A stretch of DNA of 64,000 bases, taken from positions 398,183 to 462,182 of the forward strand of contig NZ_MRTH01000003.1 of NCBI RefSeq assembly GCF_001956045.1, in the 5' to 3' direction. The stretch comes from Paenibacillus sp. FSL H7-0331 (GTDB lineage: Bacteria > Bacillota > Bacilli > Paenibacillales > NBRC-103111). The notes beneath the pieces are model-generated. The model searched no databases. It was not told the DNA's origin and saw nothing but the letters and a program-made list of their open reading frames with translations. Positions 24,036-33,170 of the stretch are shown here, one piece after another. Made by a program: the position numbers and the translations under genes. Numbering within the stretch: the stretch's first letter is position 1; every line of letters starts with the position of its first letter.

Positions 24036-26219
24036 GTGGGATATTGGAACAGGATAAGGATGGGTAGCAGCAAATCATTTTTGTCTTTATTTGTAGCATT
24101 TAGTATGATATTTTCCCTGCTGTCTGTCGTATTATCTGAGCCCATCCAGGCCAAGAGCACACGGACCGCTATAATTGTTAATGTTAAAGGTAATGTAACC
24201 GTTAAAAAATCAGGAGGCTCCAAGTCTTACACGGCCTATGGTGACATGACTTTGAATCAAGGGGATGTTATTTCTACGGGAGCAAGCTCTTCAGCTGTTG
24301 TAAGAATAGCTGACCATGATGATGAAATTACTATTGGAGATAATGCCGAGGTGAGTGTTACTGACTTGGCTAACGAGGGCAGCGGCAAGCAGTCCAAGGT
24401 ATCCTCTTGGGCGGGTTCCATGTGGGTAAAGGTTAAATCATTGGTTGGTGCAGAGGATGAGTTCGAAGTTGAGACACCTACGGCAACGATGGGGGTCAAA
24501 GGTACGCAATTTTACACAGGTGTTAATCCGGTAACGGGTGAGACTTTTGTCGTGGTTGGAGCGGGTGCCGTTCTGACGACAACAACTACGTACCAACAAC
24601 CGGATACCAGCAATCCGCAGAATACCAATACGACATTGCTATTGCCTACACAGCAAATCAACTTAACAGGTCGTGACGAAATTACAGATGTGGCTACGAA
24701 GACGGAGATTATTGATATTTTTCAATTGGTAGAAAGATCCTCTCCTGAATTATTGGAAGCTATCATCAAGAACAAAGCGGAAATCGATAAAGAAAACGCG
24801 GAGTTTATTGAAAAGAAAAAAGCTGAAATTGCTGAAAAAAATAAAGCGGACACAGGCAATTCGGCATTGACGATCAACGACATTGAGACTTTGAACAAGA
24901 TTAGCAAAAACTTGGATAACATTATTGGCAACATTGTCAAGACAGCGTTAGATCAAAAGAAAATCGATCCAGATAAAATGAATCAAATCGTGGCTGATGC
25001 TAATGCCAAGATTATTGATATTGACAAAAAGATCGATTTGAATAAAGTTGAACCTCTTGACCGCACTGCAGGCTTGGATCCGGAAAAAGAAAAACAAAAA
25101 CAGGCCGAGTTAGAAAAGTTGAAAGCAGAAAAAGAGCGTAAGCTTGCTGAACAGAAAAGGCTTGAACAGGAGAAGCTTGATAAATATAAAGCGATTCTGG
25201 ACGCGCTAGCCAAAGAGAAGCAACGTTTGCAAGAAGCTAACAAAAAAGCAGAAGAAGAGGCTGCAAAGCTCGCGGAAGCAGAATACCTCAAGCAGTTGTC
25301 TGCTGCTGAGAGGGCAGCGTACGAACAGAACAAATCAAACAATACGTCTACCACACCTCCACAAACAGGAAGCGGAACAAGTGGAAATACAGGAGGGGGC
25401 ACAGGCGGAAGTACCGGAGGAAGCACGGGTGGAAGTACTAACAATAACAACAGCAACTCGGTTCCGCAGGTCCCTGCACTGATCAGTCCTACGCAAGCGA
25501 TAACGAGTGCGAATGGCAATATCGAGCTGAAATTGAGGGCTGCCACGACATCAACGATTCAAATCATGAATGGTACTACCCTACTTGCAAGTGCACCTGG
25601 ACAAGGGGAAACGGATGTCGTTTTCAATATTTCTTTAGCAAAAGGGATATACAACTTAACGGCTCAAACTGAGCGTGCAGGTAAAGTTAGTATGGCAGTA
25701 CCGATTCCACAAATTACAGTTGGCAGCAGTCCTGCTAGTCCTGCTAATATCACGATTTCTCAGGCAGGTGGACCGAGCGGCAATATCATCAATCTTAACC
25801 TGAACTTAAATGACTTTGTGGATGCCAGCCAATTTTATGCGGTGGAAGCACATCTGGTTTATAACAATTCCTTGAGCTATACGGGTACATCGGCTATAGC
25901 TGACGTTCAAGGCACCGTTTTCGATGGTTCGAATATGGCAGAAACGTTAACACAGCATGCAGGTTCCACACAAAACGAACTCATTTATGCAGCTTCACAA
26001 TTCGAAACAACTGCAACGACCGGAACCATCAATAATCTTTCTGTAAGTGGGCAGAAGCTGCTAGTAACGATTCCGTTGACCGTAAACAGCACTGCTTCCA
26101 ATACGGCTGTGGTAGATCTGGTTTATGTGAAAATTGTTAATAAAACAGGAGCTACGGTGTATGAATTGGGATCAAGCTTGCCGAACGCACCCAAATCTAT
26201 AAGTGTTACTACAAGGTAA
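24036..26219 (+). CDS. Secreted FecR-domain protein with coiled coil and cohesin-like C-terminus
   Basis: Large exported protein (727 aa). Signal peptide to about residue 35 (SLLSVVLSEPIQA). FecR-type beta domain follows (~40-150: GNVTVKKSGG, GDVISTGASSSAVVRI, FEVETPTATMGVKGTQF). A Lys/Glu/Ala-rich coiled coil runs from ~245 to 440, then a Ser/Thr/Gly linker with repeated GGSTGGST, a small Ig-like stretch, and a C-terminal beta domain (~600-727) that looks like a cohesin (LNLNLNDFVDASQFYAVEAHLVYNNSLSYTG). GTG 24036 chosen, 6 bases after AGAGGAGA. Likely a wall- or surface-associated structural or ligand-binding partner of the upstream cyclase; that link is inferred from position. Confidence 0.82.
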   Translation: MGYWNRIRMGSSKSFLSLFVAFSMIFSLLSVVLSEPIQAKSTRTAIIVNVKGNVTVKKSGGSKSYTAYGDMTLNQGDVISTGASSSAVVRIADHDDEITIGDNAEVSVTDLANEGSGKQSKVSSWAGSMWVKVKSLVGAEDEFEVETPTATMGVKGTQFYTGVNPVTGETFVVVGAGAVLTTTTTYQQPDTSNPQNTNTTLLLPTQQINLTGRDEITDVATKTEIIDIFQLVERSSPELLEAIIKNKAEIDKENAEFIEKKKAEIAEKNKADTGNSALTINDIETLNKISKNLDNIIGNIVKTALDQKKIDPDKMNQIVADANAKIIDIDKKIDLNKVEPLDRTAGLDPEKEKQKQAELEKLKAEKERKLAEQKRLEQEKLDKYKAILDALAKEKQRLQEANKKAEEEAAKLAEAEYLKQLSAAERAAYEQNKSNNTSTTPPQTGSGTSGNTGGGTGGSTGGSTGGSTNNNNSNSVPQVPALISPTQAITSANGNIELKLRAATTSTIQIMNGTTLLASAPGQGETDVVFNISLAKGIYNLTAQTERAGKVSMAVPIPQITVGSSPASPANITISQAGGPSGNIINLNLNLNDFVDASQFYAVEAHLVYNNSLSYTGTSAIADVQGTVFDGSNMAETLTQHAGSTQNELIYAASQFETTATTGTINNLSVSGQKLLVTIPLTVNSTASNTAVVDLVYVKIVNKTGATVYELGSSLPNAPKSISVTTR

Positions 26220-26244
26220 GGAATGATCCGGGAAGGGGAAAACT

Positions 26245-27864
26245 ATGAAAAAAGTTAGCAAAATCGTTGCCACGGCCTTTATATCATCCTTATTGATGGG
26301 CACATCGACTGTATGGGGCGCTTCATTCTCGGTGGATAGCTTAAAAGGAAGCAACGATCAAATATTAACCGATGTTACATCCTTGGCCGGTATCGGTGAT
26401 TTCGGAAATGAGAATGGAGCCTCGGCTTCAACCTCGTTTCGAAACCCGTCCGGCGTGATTACTTTGTCGGATGGTTCGATCCTTATCTCTGATACTCGTA
26501 ATCATGTCATTCGGAAGCTGAAAGACGGACAGGTTACTACATTTGCCGGACTGAATCTTCTCAAAGACGCAAAGGGCTTTCCGGTCGGCGGACGTTATGA
26601 TGGAAAGACAGATGCTTCCTTTTTTCAAGAACCGATGGGACTTTCCTTGGACAGCAAAGGAAACCTCCTTATAGCAGATGCAGGAAATCATGCGATACGG
26701 AAAATAGACAGCGAAGGTAACGTGACTACAATTGCTGGTAACGGTGAGGTTGGAATGAAGGACGGAACGGGTAGCACTGCTACCTTCAATCGTCCGTCAG
26801 ATGTCGTAGCTGCTGCAGATGGAACCCTGTATGTAGCGGATACGCTTAATCATCTGATTCGGAGTATCAGCCCAAGCGGCGAGGTCAAGTCATTGAATGC
26901 TTTATCAGGACGTTTAATTGAAGTGACACCTGGTCAGGTCGTTCAAGCAGGCGATTATTTGGATGGATCCCTGCAAATGGCAAAGTTCAACGAGCCAACA
27001 GGACTGGCCCTAGACAGCAAGGGGAACTTGTATGTAAGTGACACAGGGAACCAAAGAATTCGTTATATTGACCTCAAACAGAACACGGTAACAACGGTTG
27101 CAGGCAGCAGTACGATTGATGATAAAGGCACTGTGTATTCGAAAACGGCTCTTTACGCGCCTGGTGATTATGCGGATGGTCCGGCCAATAAAGCTCTATT
27201 CAATTCTCCAAGAGGACTTGCTGTTACTGCAGATGGCGGCTTGGTCATTGCAGATTCGTTGAATCACTCCATCCGTTATTTGGATAAAGGCCAAGTCACA
27301 ACACTAGCTGGGGCTGCCAGTTTACGCGGTGGCGAAACTGACGGTGTTGAACGCAGTGCTGCATTCAAAAACCCTGTTGATGTTGCGATCACATCCGATG
27401 GCAATATCATCATCGCAGATGCCTACAACAATAAAATACGTAAAATAAGCGCCTACCAGCTCCCAGCTAATTTGCCCAAGGATGCTAACGTAAAAGTAGT
27501 GTATGGACCTCAGTGGATTCAGTTCGATGTACAACCGGAAATTGACAACGGAAGAACGATGGTACCGGTTCGTGCCATAACGGAAGCACTTGGTTATACT
27601 GTTACCTTTAACGATGCGAACCGAAGTGTACAATTGGCCAAAGATGGTGTTACCATCGAATTGTACATTGATAAGACAGGCGTTAAACGTATCGTGCAGG
27701 GTAAGGATTCGGCTGTAAAGGAAACGGATGTCGCACCTTACATCAAAGAAGATCACACATATGTTCCAGTTCGTTTTTTTGCAGAGGAAATTGGTTTGGA
27801 TGTTCAGTGGAATGATGCAGCCCGAACAGCGATTTTAAGAACTAAATCAACGATTACCCGTTAA
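26245..27864 (+). CDS. Secreted NHL-repeat protein with stalk (copper-amine-oxidase-like) domain
   Basis: Exported protein (539 aa). Signal peptide ends near TVWGA (25). Residues ~40-410 contain about six NHL-type beta-propeller repeats, each with the pattern N-P-x-G-(hydrophobic)... D-x-x-N-x-x-I-R (for example SDTRNHVIRKL, ADAGNHAIRKI, SDTGNQRIRYI). Residues ~418-535 form the stalk domain PF07833 (QPEIDNGRTMVPVRAITEALGYTV; DHTYVPVRFFAEEIGLDVQW). ATG with GGAAGGGGA upstream, 25 bases after the FecR gene. Probably a surface recognition or scaffold protein in the same operon. Confidence 0.87.
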   Translation: MKKVSKIVATAFISSLLMGTSTVWGASFSVDSLKGSNDQILTDVTSLAGIGDFGNENGASASTSFRNPSGVITLSDGSILISDTRNHVIRKLKDGQVTTFAGLNLLKDAKGFPVGGRYDGKTDASFFQEPMGLSLDSKGNLLIADAGNHAIRKIDSEGNVTTIAGNGEVGMKDGTGSTATFNRPSDVVAAADGTLYVADTLNHLIRSISPSGEVKSLNALSGRLIEVTPGQVVQAGDYLDGSLQMAKFNEPTGLALDSKGNLYVSDTGNQRIRYIDLKQNTVTTVAGSSTIDDKGTVYSKTALYAPGDYADGPANKALFNSPRGLAVTADGGLVIADSLNHSIRYLDKGQVTTLAGAASLRGGETDGVERSAAFKNPVDVAITSDGNIIIADAYNNKIRKISAYQLPANLPKDANVKVVYGPQWIQFDVQPEIDNGRTMVPVRAITEALGYTVTFNDANRSVQLAKDGVTIELYIDKTGVKRIVQGKDSAVKETDVAPYIKEDHTYVPVRFFAEEIGLDVQWNDAARTAILRTKSTITR

Positions 27865-27873
27865 AAGCTTCAT

Positions 27874-27933
27874 TCCAAAGACCTATTGTGTGCAGAGAAG
27901 ATGCATTCTTCACTTCACATAGTAGGTCTTTTC
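27874..27933 (+). terminator. Terminator of the cyclase-FecR-NHL cluster
   Basis: AAAGACCTATTGTG pairs (with one bulge) with CACATAGTAGGTCTTT, then TTCG. Inner loop of ~25 bases includes GAAGATGCATTCTTC. Confidence 0.7.
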
Positions 27934-27973
27934 GATTATGATGAGAAAAAGCGATTCAGTTGGAGGCATAACC

Positions 27974-28705
27974 GTGTCCGATATTCAGCAGCTCAAAGAC
28001 AAACTGGAACAGTTGGAACAACGTAATCGAGATCTTACCCTGTTGCTGGAGTCGGCATTAGAATTAAAAAGCGGTTTGACATCGATGGACCACCCTTTTC
28101 CGATAAGTGTGATACATTCATTGGTTTTTGCCTTGGATTCCAGAGATCCCTACACGTCGGGACATTCATCGCGTGTAGCCCTTTATTCTTTGTGGATAGC
28201 AAGGGAGCTTGGTATATCTGAAGAAGAATGCAAACATTTTTATCGTTCTGCCTTGATGCATGATATTGGCAAGATTGGCGTGCCAGATCGGGTGTTATTG
28301 AAAGCAGAAAGCCTGAATGACGAAGAGTTTCAAAGTATGATTTCTCATACCCTGATAGGTGCACGTATTCTGTCGAAGGTAGAGCCTGTGGAACGGATGA
28401 TTCAAGCGACGGAGGTTGCGAAGTACCATCATGAAAAAATGGATGGAAGCGGCTATCCGGAAGGACTCAAGGGTGAAAGTATTCCCTTTTATGCGCGTAT
28501 TGTCGCAGTTGCCGATGCTTTTGATGCAATGACTACCGATCGTCCTTATTCCAAAGGAATCAGCTGCCAGGAAGGTGTGGAAGAAATTGTGCGCTGCAAG
28601 GGCTCGCATTTTGACCCTGTGGCCGTTGAGGCTTTTAAAAATGTGATGCAAACGCGGAATTACTTAAAGGGTGGGGAAATCGATCCCCCTTATATATTTG
28701 AATAA
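27974..28705 (+). CDS. HD-GYP c-di-GMP phosphodiesterase
   Basis: Cytosolic metal-dependent phosphodiesterase of the HD-GYP class, predicted to hydrolyse cyclic di-GMP to GMP. A coiled N-terminus (IQQLKDKLEQLEQRNRDLTLLLESAL) precedes the HD domain; HD pair at His96-Asp97 (MHDIGKIGVPD), then HHEKMDGSGYPEGL containing the GYP loop. Start GTG 27974, 7 bases after TTGGAGG; the frame from 27938 begins beside the terminator and is less likely. No receiver or sensor domain, so regulation is probably through its coiled coil or expression. Confidence 0.9.
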   Translation: MSDIQQLKDKLEQLEQRNRDLTLLLESALELKSGLTSMDHPFPISVIHSLVFALDSRDPYTSGHSSRVALYSLWIARELGISEEECKHFYRSALMHDIGKIGVPDRVLLKAESLNDEEFQSMISHTLIGARILSKVEPVERMIQATEVAKYHHEKMDGSGYPEGLKGESIPFYARIVAVADAFDAMTTDRPYSKGISCQEGVEEIVRCKGSHFDPVAVEAFKNVMQTRNYLKGGEIDPPYIFE

Positions 28706-28708
28706 CAA

Positions 28709-28751
28709 CCGCAAGCACCTCACTTCAACTATGGAGCGGAGGTGTTTTTTT
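28709..28751 (+). terminator. Terminator of the HD-GYP gene
   Basis: GCACCTC pairs with GAGGTGT across a ~17-base loop, followed by eight Ts. Confidence 0.65.
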
Positions 28752-28923
28752 CAAAATATAAGAATTTATATGATTCACTCTATAAAATGCATATATTTCT
28801 GGGTAAACGCACTCGTCCATGAAGGACGGCGTAGCCGTTTATCCTCGACTCTTTACAAAATGAAGGATGGTGCCGATATTACAGTGAGAAGGTTGCAGTA
28901 AGTAGGTTGAAAGAAGGGATACC

Positions 28924-30387
28924 GTGAAACCAAAGGATCATGAGGAACAGCTGAGGCAATTTTTCAATAACAATACCTTGGATGATCAAATGCTGCTGAA
29001 AAAATACGTGCGTGAGCATCCTACTAATAAAATGGCCTGGTACCTGCTGGGAAGGGAATATGATGGACAGGGCAAACGCGGAAAAGCCTTGTACTGTTAT
29101 GGACAAGCTGGTGAGATTTATGAGGCCTTTGAAAACCAAACGATTACAGTATCTCTTGAATCCCAGGAGGCACTGGAGCAATTGGATCGGCGGGGCAAAC
29201 GGAGACGATGGCTGAGTCGTGCGCGGCTGGCAGTTTTGCTGGCCATGATAGTATTCGGGATCGCGTACCTTCCTGCATTTGCCCCTGCACCTGAGCCCGA
29301 GACGCAGACTGCTCTTCCGGCATTACCAAAGGATGTAAGCCTGGAACAGGTGCAGCAAACCAAGGTGTATTACATAGCGGGTGCGAAAACGAAGGAGCGG
29401 GTAGGGGCGGCTTTACAGGAGATGCTGATTAAGGAACGGATAAACAGCTACGCTATACTGGCATCGGGTAAACTGACAGAAGACGGCAAATGGATATCCT
29501 GGCTGCAGCCTCCCGACATTCTGCTTTCCGTCGAAGGCAAGCAGGATGCTGCCCAGCAGCAAATCCAATATCACGACGCAGAAAGCTGTCAATGCGTGCC
29601 GACAGAGGATTCGAAGCCCAAATCTATCTATCAGTCCTGGATGGGGCAGCGTGAGCAGGAAGTCGTACTTCGTTCAGCTATAGATGCATACCGTCGTATG
29701 AATGGAAAGCTTCCTGAGAATCTGCAGGCTTTGAACCAGCCGCATCCGCAAAATATACTTCCCGGGGTTACTCCCTTCATGGAGCAGCTATATGAGCAGG
29801 ATAAAGCCCAATTAACGGACACGGTTACTCCTCAGGGGAGCCCATCAGCATCAGGAACGCCAACAACGGTACCGCCAAGTCAAGGTTCTGGCTCTTCCGG
29901 GAATGGTCAAGAGGCGTCAGCGTCTGGACTTCAGAAGCCTCTTAAAGATCCACTGCGGATTATTGTGGATAAGACTAACCATCGACTGGCTTTGGTTAGT
30001 GGAACGATTATCGTCAGGAGTTATCCCGTTGGTTTGGGTGCAGATCGTACCCCTGAGGGAACTTTTGAAATAGCAGAGAAAGTAAGAAATCCGAATGGAA
30101 AATCGAACGGTGATTTTGGCAGCAGAGGCATGGGGCTTTCCAACCCTTTATACGCTATTCACGGAACGAATAAACCTAACAGCATAGGCAAGGATGAGTC
30201 ATTGGGCTGCGTACGTATGTTGAAGGAAGATATCGAGGAATTGTTCGATATGGCACCGATCGGGACACCGGTTACGATTGGCAAGGGCTTGCTGCCTTCA
30301 GAGATAAAGCGTGGGGAGCCCGTCTTTACACTTCCCCTGACCAGCAATGAAACCAATCCGGGGAAAGTGTACAAATGGCTTGATTAG
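28924..30387 (+). CDS. L,D-transpeptidase (YkuD) with cytosolic N-terminal domain
   Basis: Membrane-anchored peptidoglycan cross-linking enzyme. Residues 1-100 form a charged, TPR-like cytosolic region (YLLGREYDGQGKRGKALYCYGQAGEIY), helix 103-122 crosses the membrane, then a ~200-residue extracellular region and a Ser/Gly/Pro linker. The YkuD domain (~340-450) has His413 (AIHGT) and the catalytic SLGCVRM Cys429. GTG start after GAAGGGAT. The cytosolic domain is unusual for an L,D-transpeptidase and may couple wall synthesis to an internal partner. Confidence 0.88.
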   Translation: MKPKDHEEQLRQFFNNNTLDDQMLLKKYVREHPTNKMAWYLLGREYDGQGKRGKALYCYGQAGEIYEAFENQTITVSLESQEALEQLDRRGKRRRWLSRARLAVLLAMIVFGIAYLPAFAPAPEPETQTALPALPKDVSLEQVQQTKVYYIAGAKTKERVGAALQEMLIKERINSYAILASGKLTEDGKWISWLQPPDILLSVEGKQDAAQQQIQYHDAESCQCVPTEDSKPKSIYQSWMGQREQEVVLRSAIDAYRRMNGKLPENLQALNQPHPQNILPGVTPFMEQLYEQDKAQLTDTVTPQGSPSASGTPTTVPPSQGSGSSGNGQEASASGLQKPLKDPLRIIVDKTNHRLALVSGTIIVRSYPVGLGADRTPEGTFEIAEKVRNPNGKSNGDFGSRGMGLSNPLYAIHGTNKPNSIGKDESLGCVRMLKEDIEELFDMAPIGTPVTIGKGLLPSEIKRGEPVFTLPLTSNETNPGKVYKWLD

Positions 30388-30416
30388 CTTGATGTAGATA
30401 AAAATAAAACGCTTTC

Positions 30417-30551
30417 CTAACGCAATAGAAGTAATAGAGCCATGGCAATGATCAGGGCAGCAAAAACGGAGCATACTATTATGATTCGTTTTTTGTTGAC
30501 GGTATCCTGAGGTTTACGTTGTCGTAAATAAGTTGGTTTTTTTCGTTGCAT
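30417..30551 (-). CDS. 44-residue single-pass membrane protein
   Basis: Not a recognised family. Very basic N-terminal half (MQRKKPTYLRQRKPQDTVNK) followed by one strong membrane helix (IIIVCSVFAALIIAMALLLLL) and a final Arg. Positive-inside rule puts the N-terminus in the cytosol. The ribosome site is weak (AGGCAGGG about 8 bases upstream of the ATG at 30551). It lies opposite and between the L,D-transpeptidase and pyrD. Codon use and topology look like a real micro-protein, but the call rests on this frame alone. Confidence 0.5.
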   Translation of the reverse strand: MQRKKPTYLRQRKPQDTVNKKRIIIVCSVFAALIIAMALLLLLR

Positions 30552-30714
30552 AGGAGTCGCCCTGCCTTTTTGATGGATTTATGAATATTTTATCATACTG
30601 TAGCAGCGAACAAACAAGATTTTGTATAGCCTCTGCTCTTTATTTTTCTTGCATAAAACGATAAACTGTTCAAAGAGAATAAGTTATCGTTTGTTTAAGG
30701 GAGAGACAATAGGA

Positions 30715-31818
30715 ATGTTATACAGAAATATGTTAAAACCGCTGCTTTTTCGAATGGATGCGGAGAAGGCACATCATCTTACTATAGATGGGCTTCATAC
30801 GGCTTCGACGATTCCAGGAGTTAATAGCTTGCTTGAAGGATTGTATGGGGTCAAGCAAACGGCAGCATTGGAATCAACGTTATGGGGAATTCATTTTGCC
30901 AATCCGATAGGACTGGCCGCAGGGCTCGACAAGAATGCGAAAGCAGTCGCCGGGTTTTCTAATCTTGGTTTTGGATTTATGGAAGTTGGCACCGTTACAC
31001 CCAAACCTCAGGCTGGGAATGAGCTGCCGCGGTTGTTCAGACTTCCTGAGGACACCGCATTAATTAACCGCATGGGGTTTAATAATGTAGGAATTGATGT
31101 GATGGCCAAGCATTTGGAGCAGACTGCCAAACGTACGATCCCGGTTGCAGTGAATATCGGCAAAAATAAGCTGACACCAAACGAACACGCAGAAGACGAC
31201 TATCGTGCTTGTATTACCAGATTGTATACGTACGGAGATTTTTTTGTAGTGAATATCAGTTCGCCCAATACACCGGATTTGCGCAGCCTTCAGCATGGTG
31301 ACGATTTATCTCGATTGCTGGCTGCCGTTCAAGACGAGATGAAGCTCCAGCATCAAAAGCATGGAGGAGCCGCGAAGCCGGTTTTGGTCAAAATAGCACC
31401 GGATCTTGGGACTGATGAAATTACTTATATGGTGCAAACGATTGTAGCAAGCGGGGTATCCGGGATCATTGCCTCGAACACGACGATTTCCAGAGAAGGT
31501 CTGACCCATCGTCATAAGGGAGAAGCTGGTGGACTCAGCGGTAAGCCGTTAACCGAACGTTCCACACAGCTTATTCATACTTTATATGAGCTTACGGAAG
31601 GCAAAATGCCGATTATTGGCTCTGGTGGTGTATTTACAGCCCAACATGCGTATGACAAAATATGTGCGGGAGCCAGTCTGGTAGAAATCTATACGGCTTT
31701 GATTTATGAGGGCCCCTCACTGGTAAGGCGATTGAATGAGGGTTTGCAACAATTGCTGCATAGGGACGGATTTGCTAACATTACGGAAGCGGTCGGTTCA
31801 GCACATCGGCATCGGTAA
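30715..31818 (+). CDS. pyrD: Dihydroorotate dehydrogenase, class 2 (quinone-linked)
   Basis: Oxidises dihydroorotate to orotate in pyrimidine synthesis, passing electrons to membrane quinone. The N-terminal helical extension (MLYRNMLKPLLFRMDAEKAHHLTI) is the class 2 membrane-binding part; GLAAGLDKNAK, the FMN site and NISSPNTPDLR with the catalytic Ser are present. 367 residues. ATG 30715 follows AAGGGAGA; the frame from 30622 is an upstream extension without a ribosome site. Firmicutes more often use the class 1B PyrD-PyrK pair; no pyr operon genes are adjacent. Confidence 0.93.
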   Translation: MLYRNMLKPLLFRMDAEKAHHLTIDGLHTASTIPGVNSLLEGLYGVKQTAALESTLWGIHFANPIGLAAGLDKNAKAVAGFSNLGFGFMEVGTVTPKPQAGNELPRLFRLPEDTALINRMGFNNVGIDVMAKHLEQTAKRTIPVAVNIGKNKLTPNEHAEDDYRACITRLYTYGDFFVVNISSPNTPDLRSLQHGDDLSRLLAAVQDEMKLQHQKHGGAAKPVLVKIAPDLGTDEITYMVQTIVASGVSGIIASNTTISREGLTHRHKGEAGGLSGKPLTERSTQLIHTLYELTEGKMPIIGSGGVFTAQHAYDKICAGASLVEIYTALIYEGPSLVRRLNEGLQQLLHRDGFANITEAVGSAHRHR

Positions 31819-31833
31819 AATGGAGGGGTATGG

Positions 31834-32628
31834 ATGGATGGACGTGATTGGAAAAAGTTTCTCATGCCTTATGACCAGGCTGTTGAAGAATTAAAGGTCA
31901 AATTCAAAACGTTACGCGGTGAATTAAAAAGCCGTGATGAATATTCACCAATCGAATTTGTGACCGGCAGAGTCAAGAAAATATCAAGCATCCTAGACAA
32001 GGCCAAGCGATTGAATGTTCCTATGGAGCAGCTGGAAACTGGGATTGAAGACATTGCCGGCATTCGCATCATGTGCCAGTTTGTGGAGGATATCGAGCGG
32101 CTGGCTAATTTGATTCGCGTCCGGCAGGATATGACGTTATTGTATGAAAAGGATTATGTACTGAACAAGAAACCAAGCGGCTATCGCAGCTACCATATGA
32201 TATTGGAATATCCCGTACAAACGGCGCTTGGGATGAAAAGGGTGCTGGCTGAGGTTCAGATCCGTACATTGGCTATGAATTTCTGGGCCACTATCGAGCA
32301 TTCTCTGAACTATAAATACCGGGAGAGTTTGCCACCGGAGGTTATCAAACGACTCAGTAAAGCTGCCGAGGCAGCCTATTTGCTGGATCAGGAGATGAGC
32401 AGCATCCGTGATGAGATTATGGAAGCGCAGCAGCTGTTCGAGGATAATTCGAATATTGTATCGCGAATACTCAACGGGATACAGGAGCTGTATTTTTACC
32501 ATCGGGTTCGTGAAGCCGTACAATTTCAATTTCGGTTTAACGAGCATTGGGAGACTGAGGATATCAGATATTTGAGGGAGCTGTCCATGGAGATTGATGA
32601 TGCTATCACTCGTGCCAAAAAAGGATAG
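31834..32628 (+). CDS. Small alarmone synthetase, RelQ/YjbM (SasB) type
   Basis: Synthesises (p)ppGpp from ATP and GTP/GDP. Residues 1-210 align with B. subtilis YjbM: VEELKVKFKTLRGEL, YSPIEFVTGRVKKISSILDKAKR, IEDIAGIRIMC and EVQIRTLAMNFWATIEHSLNYKY with the catalytic Asp and Glu. It lacks the hydrolase and TGS/ACT regions of Rel. About 55 extra residues (LYFYHRVREAVQFQFRFNEHWE...) extend the C-terminus beyond the usual 211. ATG 31834, GGAGGGG upstream, 15 bases after pyrD, so co-transcribed with it. Confidence 0.9.
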   Translation: MDGRDWKKFLMPYDQAVEELKVKFKTLRGELKSRDEYSPIEFVTGRVKKISSILDKAKRLNVPMEQLETGIEDIAGIRIMCQFVEDIERLANLIRVRQDMTLLYEKDYVLNKKPSGYRSYHMILEYPVQTALGMKRVLAEVQIRTLAMNFWATIEHSLNYKYRESLPPEVIKRLSKAAEAAYLLDQEMSSIRDEIMEAQQLFEDNSNIVSRILNGIQELYFYHRVREAVQFQFRFNEHWETEDIRYLRELSMEIDDAITRAKKG

Positions 32629-32657
32629 CAGCTTCATAAGAAATGGAGGTGCTTCCA

Positions 32658-33095
32658 TTGACTGCGAGGCCGGAATATGACCGATTGTACGTGAAATTCA
32701 TCTATTATTTTAATGTGGAACGCGATTATTTTGAGTGTCATGAGGTGATGGAAGAGCTCTGGCTTGAGGAAGGAAGGGCTCCTTTATATCAAGGACTGCT
32801 TCAGGTAGCCGTTGGTTTGTATCATCATCGGAATGGAAATGTGAGTGGAGCGATCAAGCTATTCACAGCGGCACTGGAGAAGCTGGCAGGTCGCCAAGCG
32901 GAGGTAATGGGGATCGACCTGGCTCTGTTGGTCGCGGATAGTCAGCGTTACTTGCAGCAGCTGGAACGAATGGCTGAACAGCCGTTCACATTCTATGACT
33001 TGAACATTAGGGTCATCGATCCGAATTTGGACGAAGCGGTAGGGGTTCTTATAGCCAATCCGCCAATACCTGGTGTTGAGGAAGAAGAGCATTGA
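32658..33095 (+). CDS. DUF309 protein (YpuF-like)
   Basis: Small helical protein of unknown function with the DUF309 signature FNVERDYFECHEVMEELWLEEG and YQGLLQVAVGLYHHRNGN. A His-Glu pair in the first motif suggests metal or ligand binding. Start is TTG 32658, 6 bases after GGAGGTG, giving 145 residues; the ATG at 32643 overlaps that site. Third gene of the pyrD-relQ run, 29 bases after it. YpuF neighbours scpAB in B. subtilis; that is not the case here. Confidence 0.82.
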   Translation: MTARPEYDRLYVKFIYYFNVERDYFECHEVMEELWLEEGRAPLYQGLLQVAVGLYHHRNGNVSGAIKLFTAALEKLAGRQAEVMGIDLALLVADSQRYLQQLERMAEQPFTFYDLNIRVIDPNLDEAVGVLIANPPIPGVEEEEH

Positions 33096-33127
33096 TGCTG
33101 TCCATAGCGTACTGTCCAGACCTAATT

Positions 33128-33170
33128 ATAAAAAAATAGAGCAGGAGCTTTCGCTCATCTGCTCTATTTG
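33128..33170. terminator. Bidirectional terminator
   Basis: AAATAGAGCAG pairs with CTGCTCTATTT around a loop of about 14 bases; T-rich plus strand end and A-run on the other side. Confidence 0.75.

Noticed and set aside
24983..25546. 187-codon minus-strand frame
   Set aside because: Antisense of the coiled-coil and Gly/Ser linker of the FecR protein; composition (Leu/Ser/Phe/Cys) is the typical mirror of Lys/Glu-rich coding.
28671..28901. 76-codon frame after the HD-GYP gene
   Set aside because: It crosses the HD-GYP terminator, has no ribosome site and no protein-like features.
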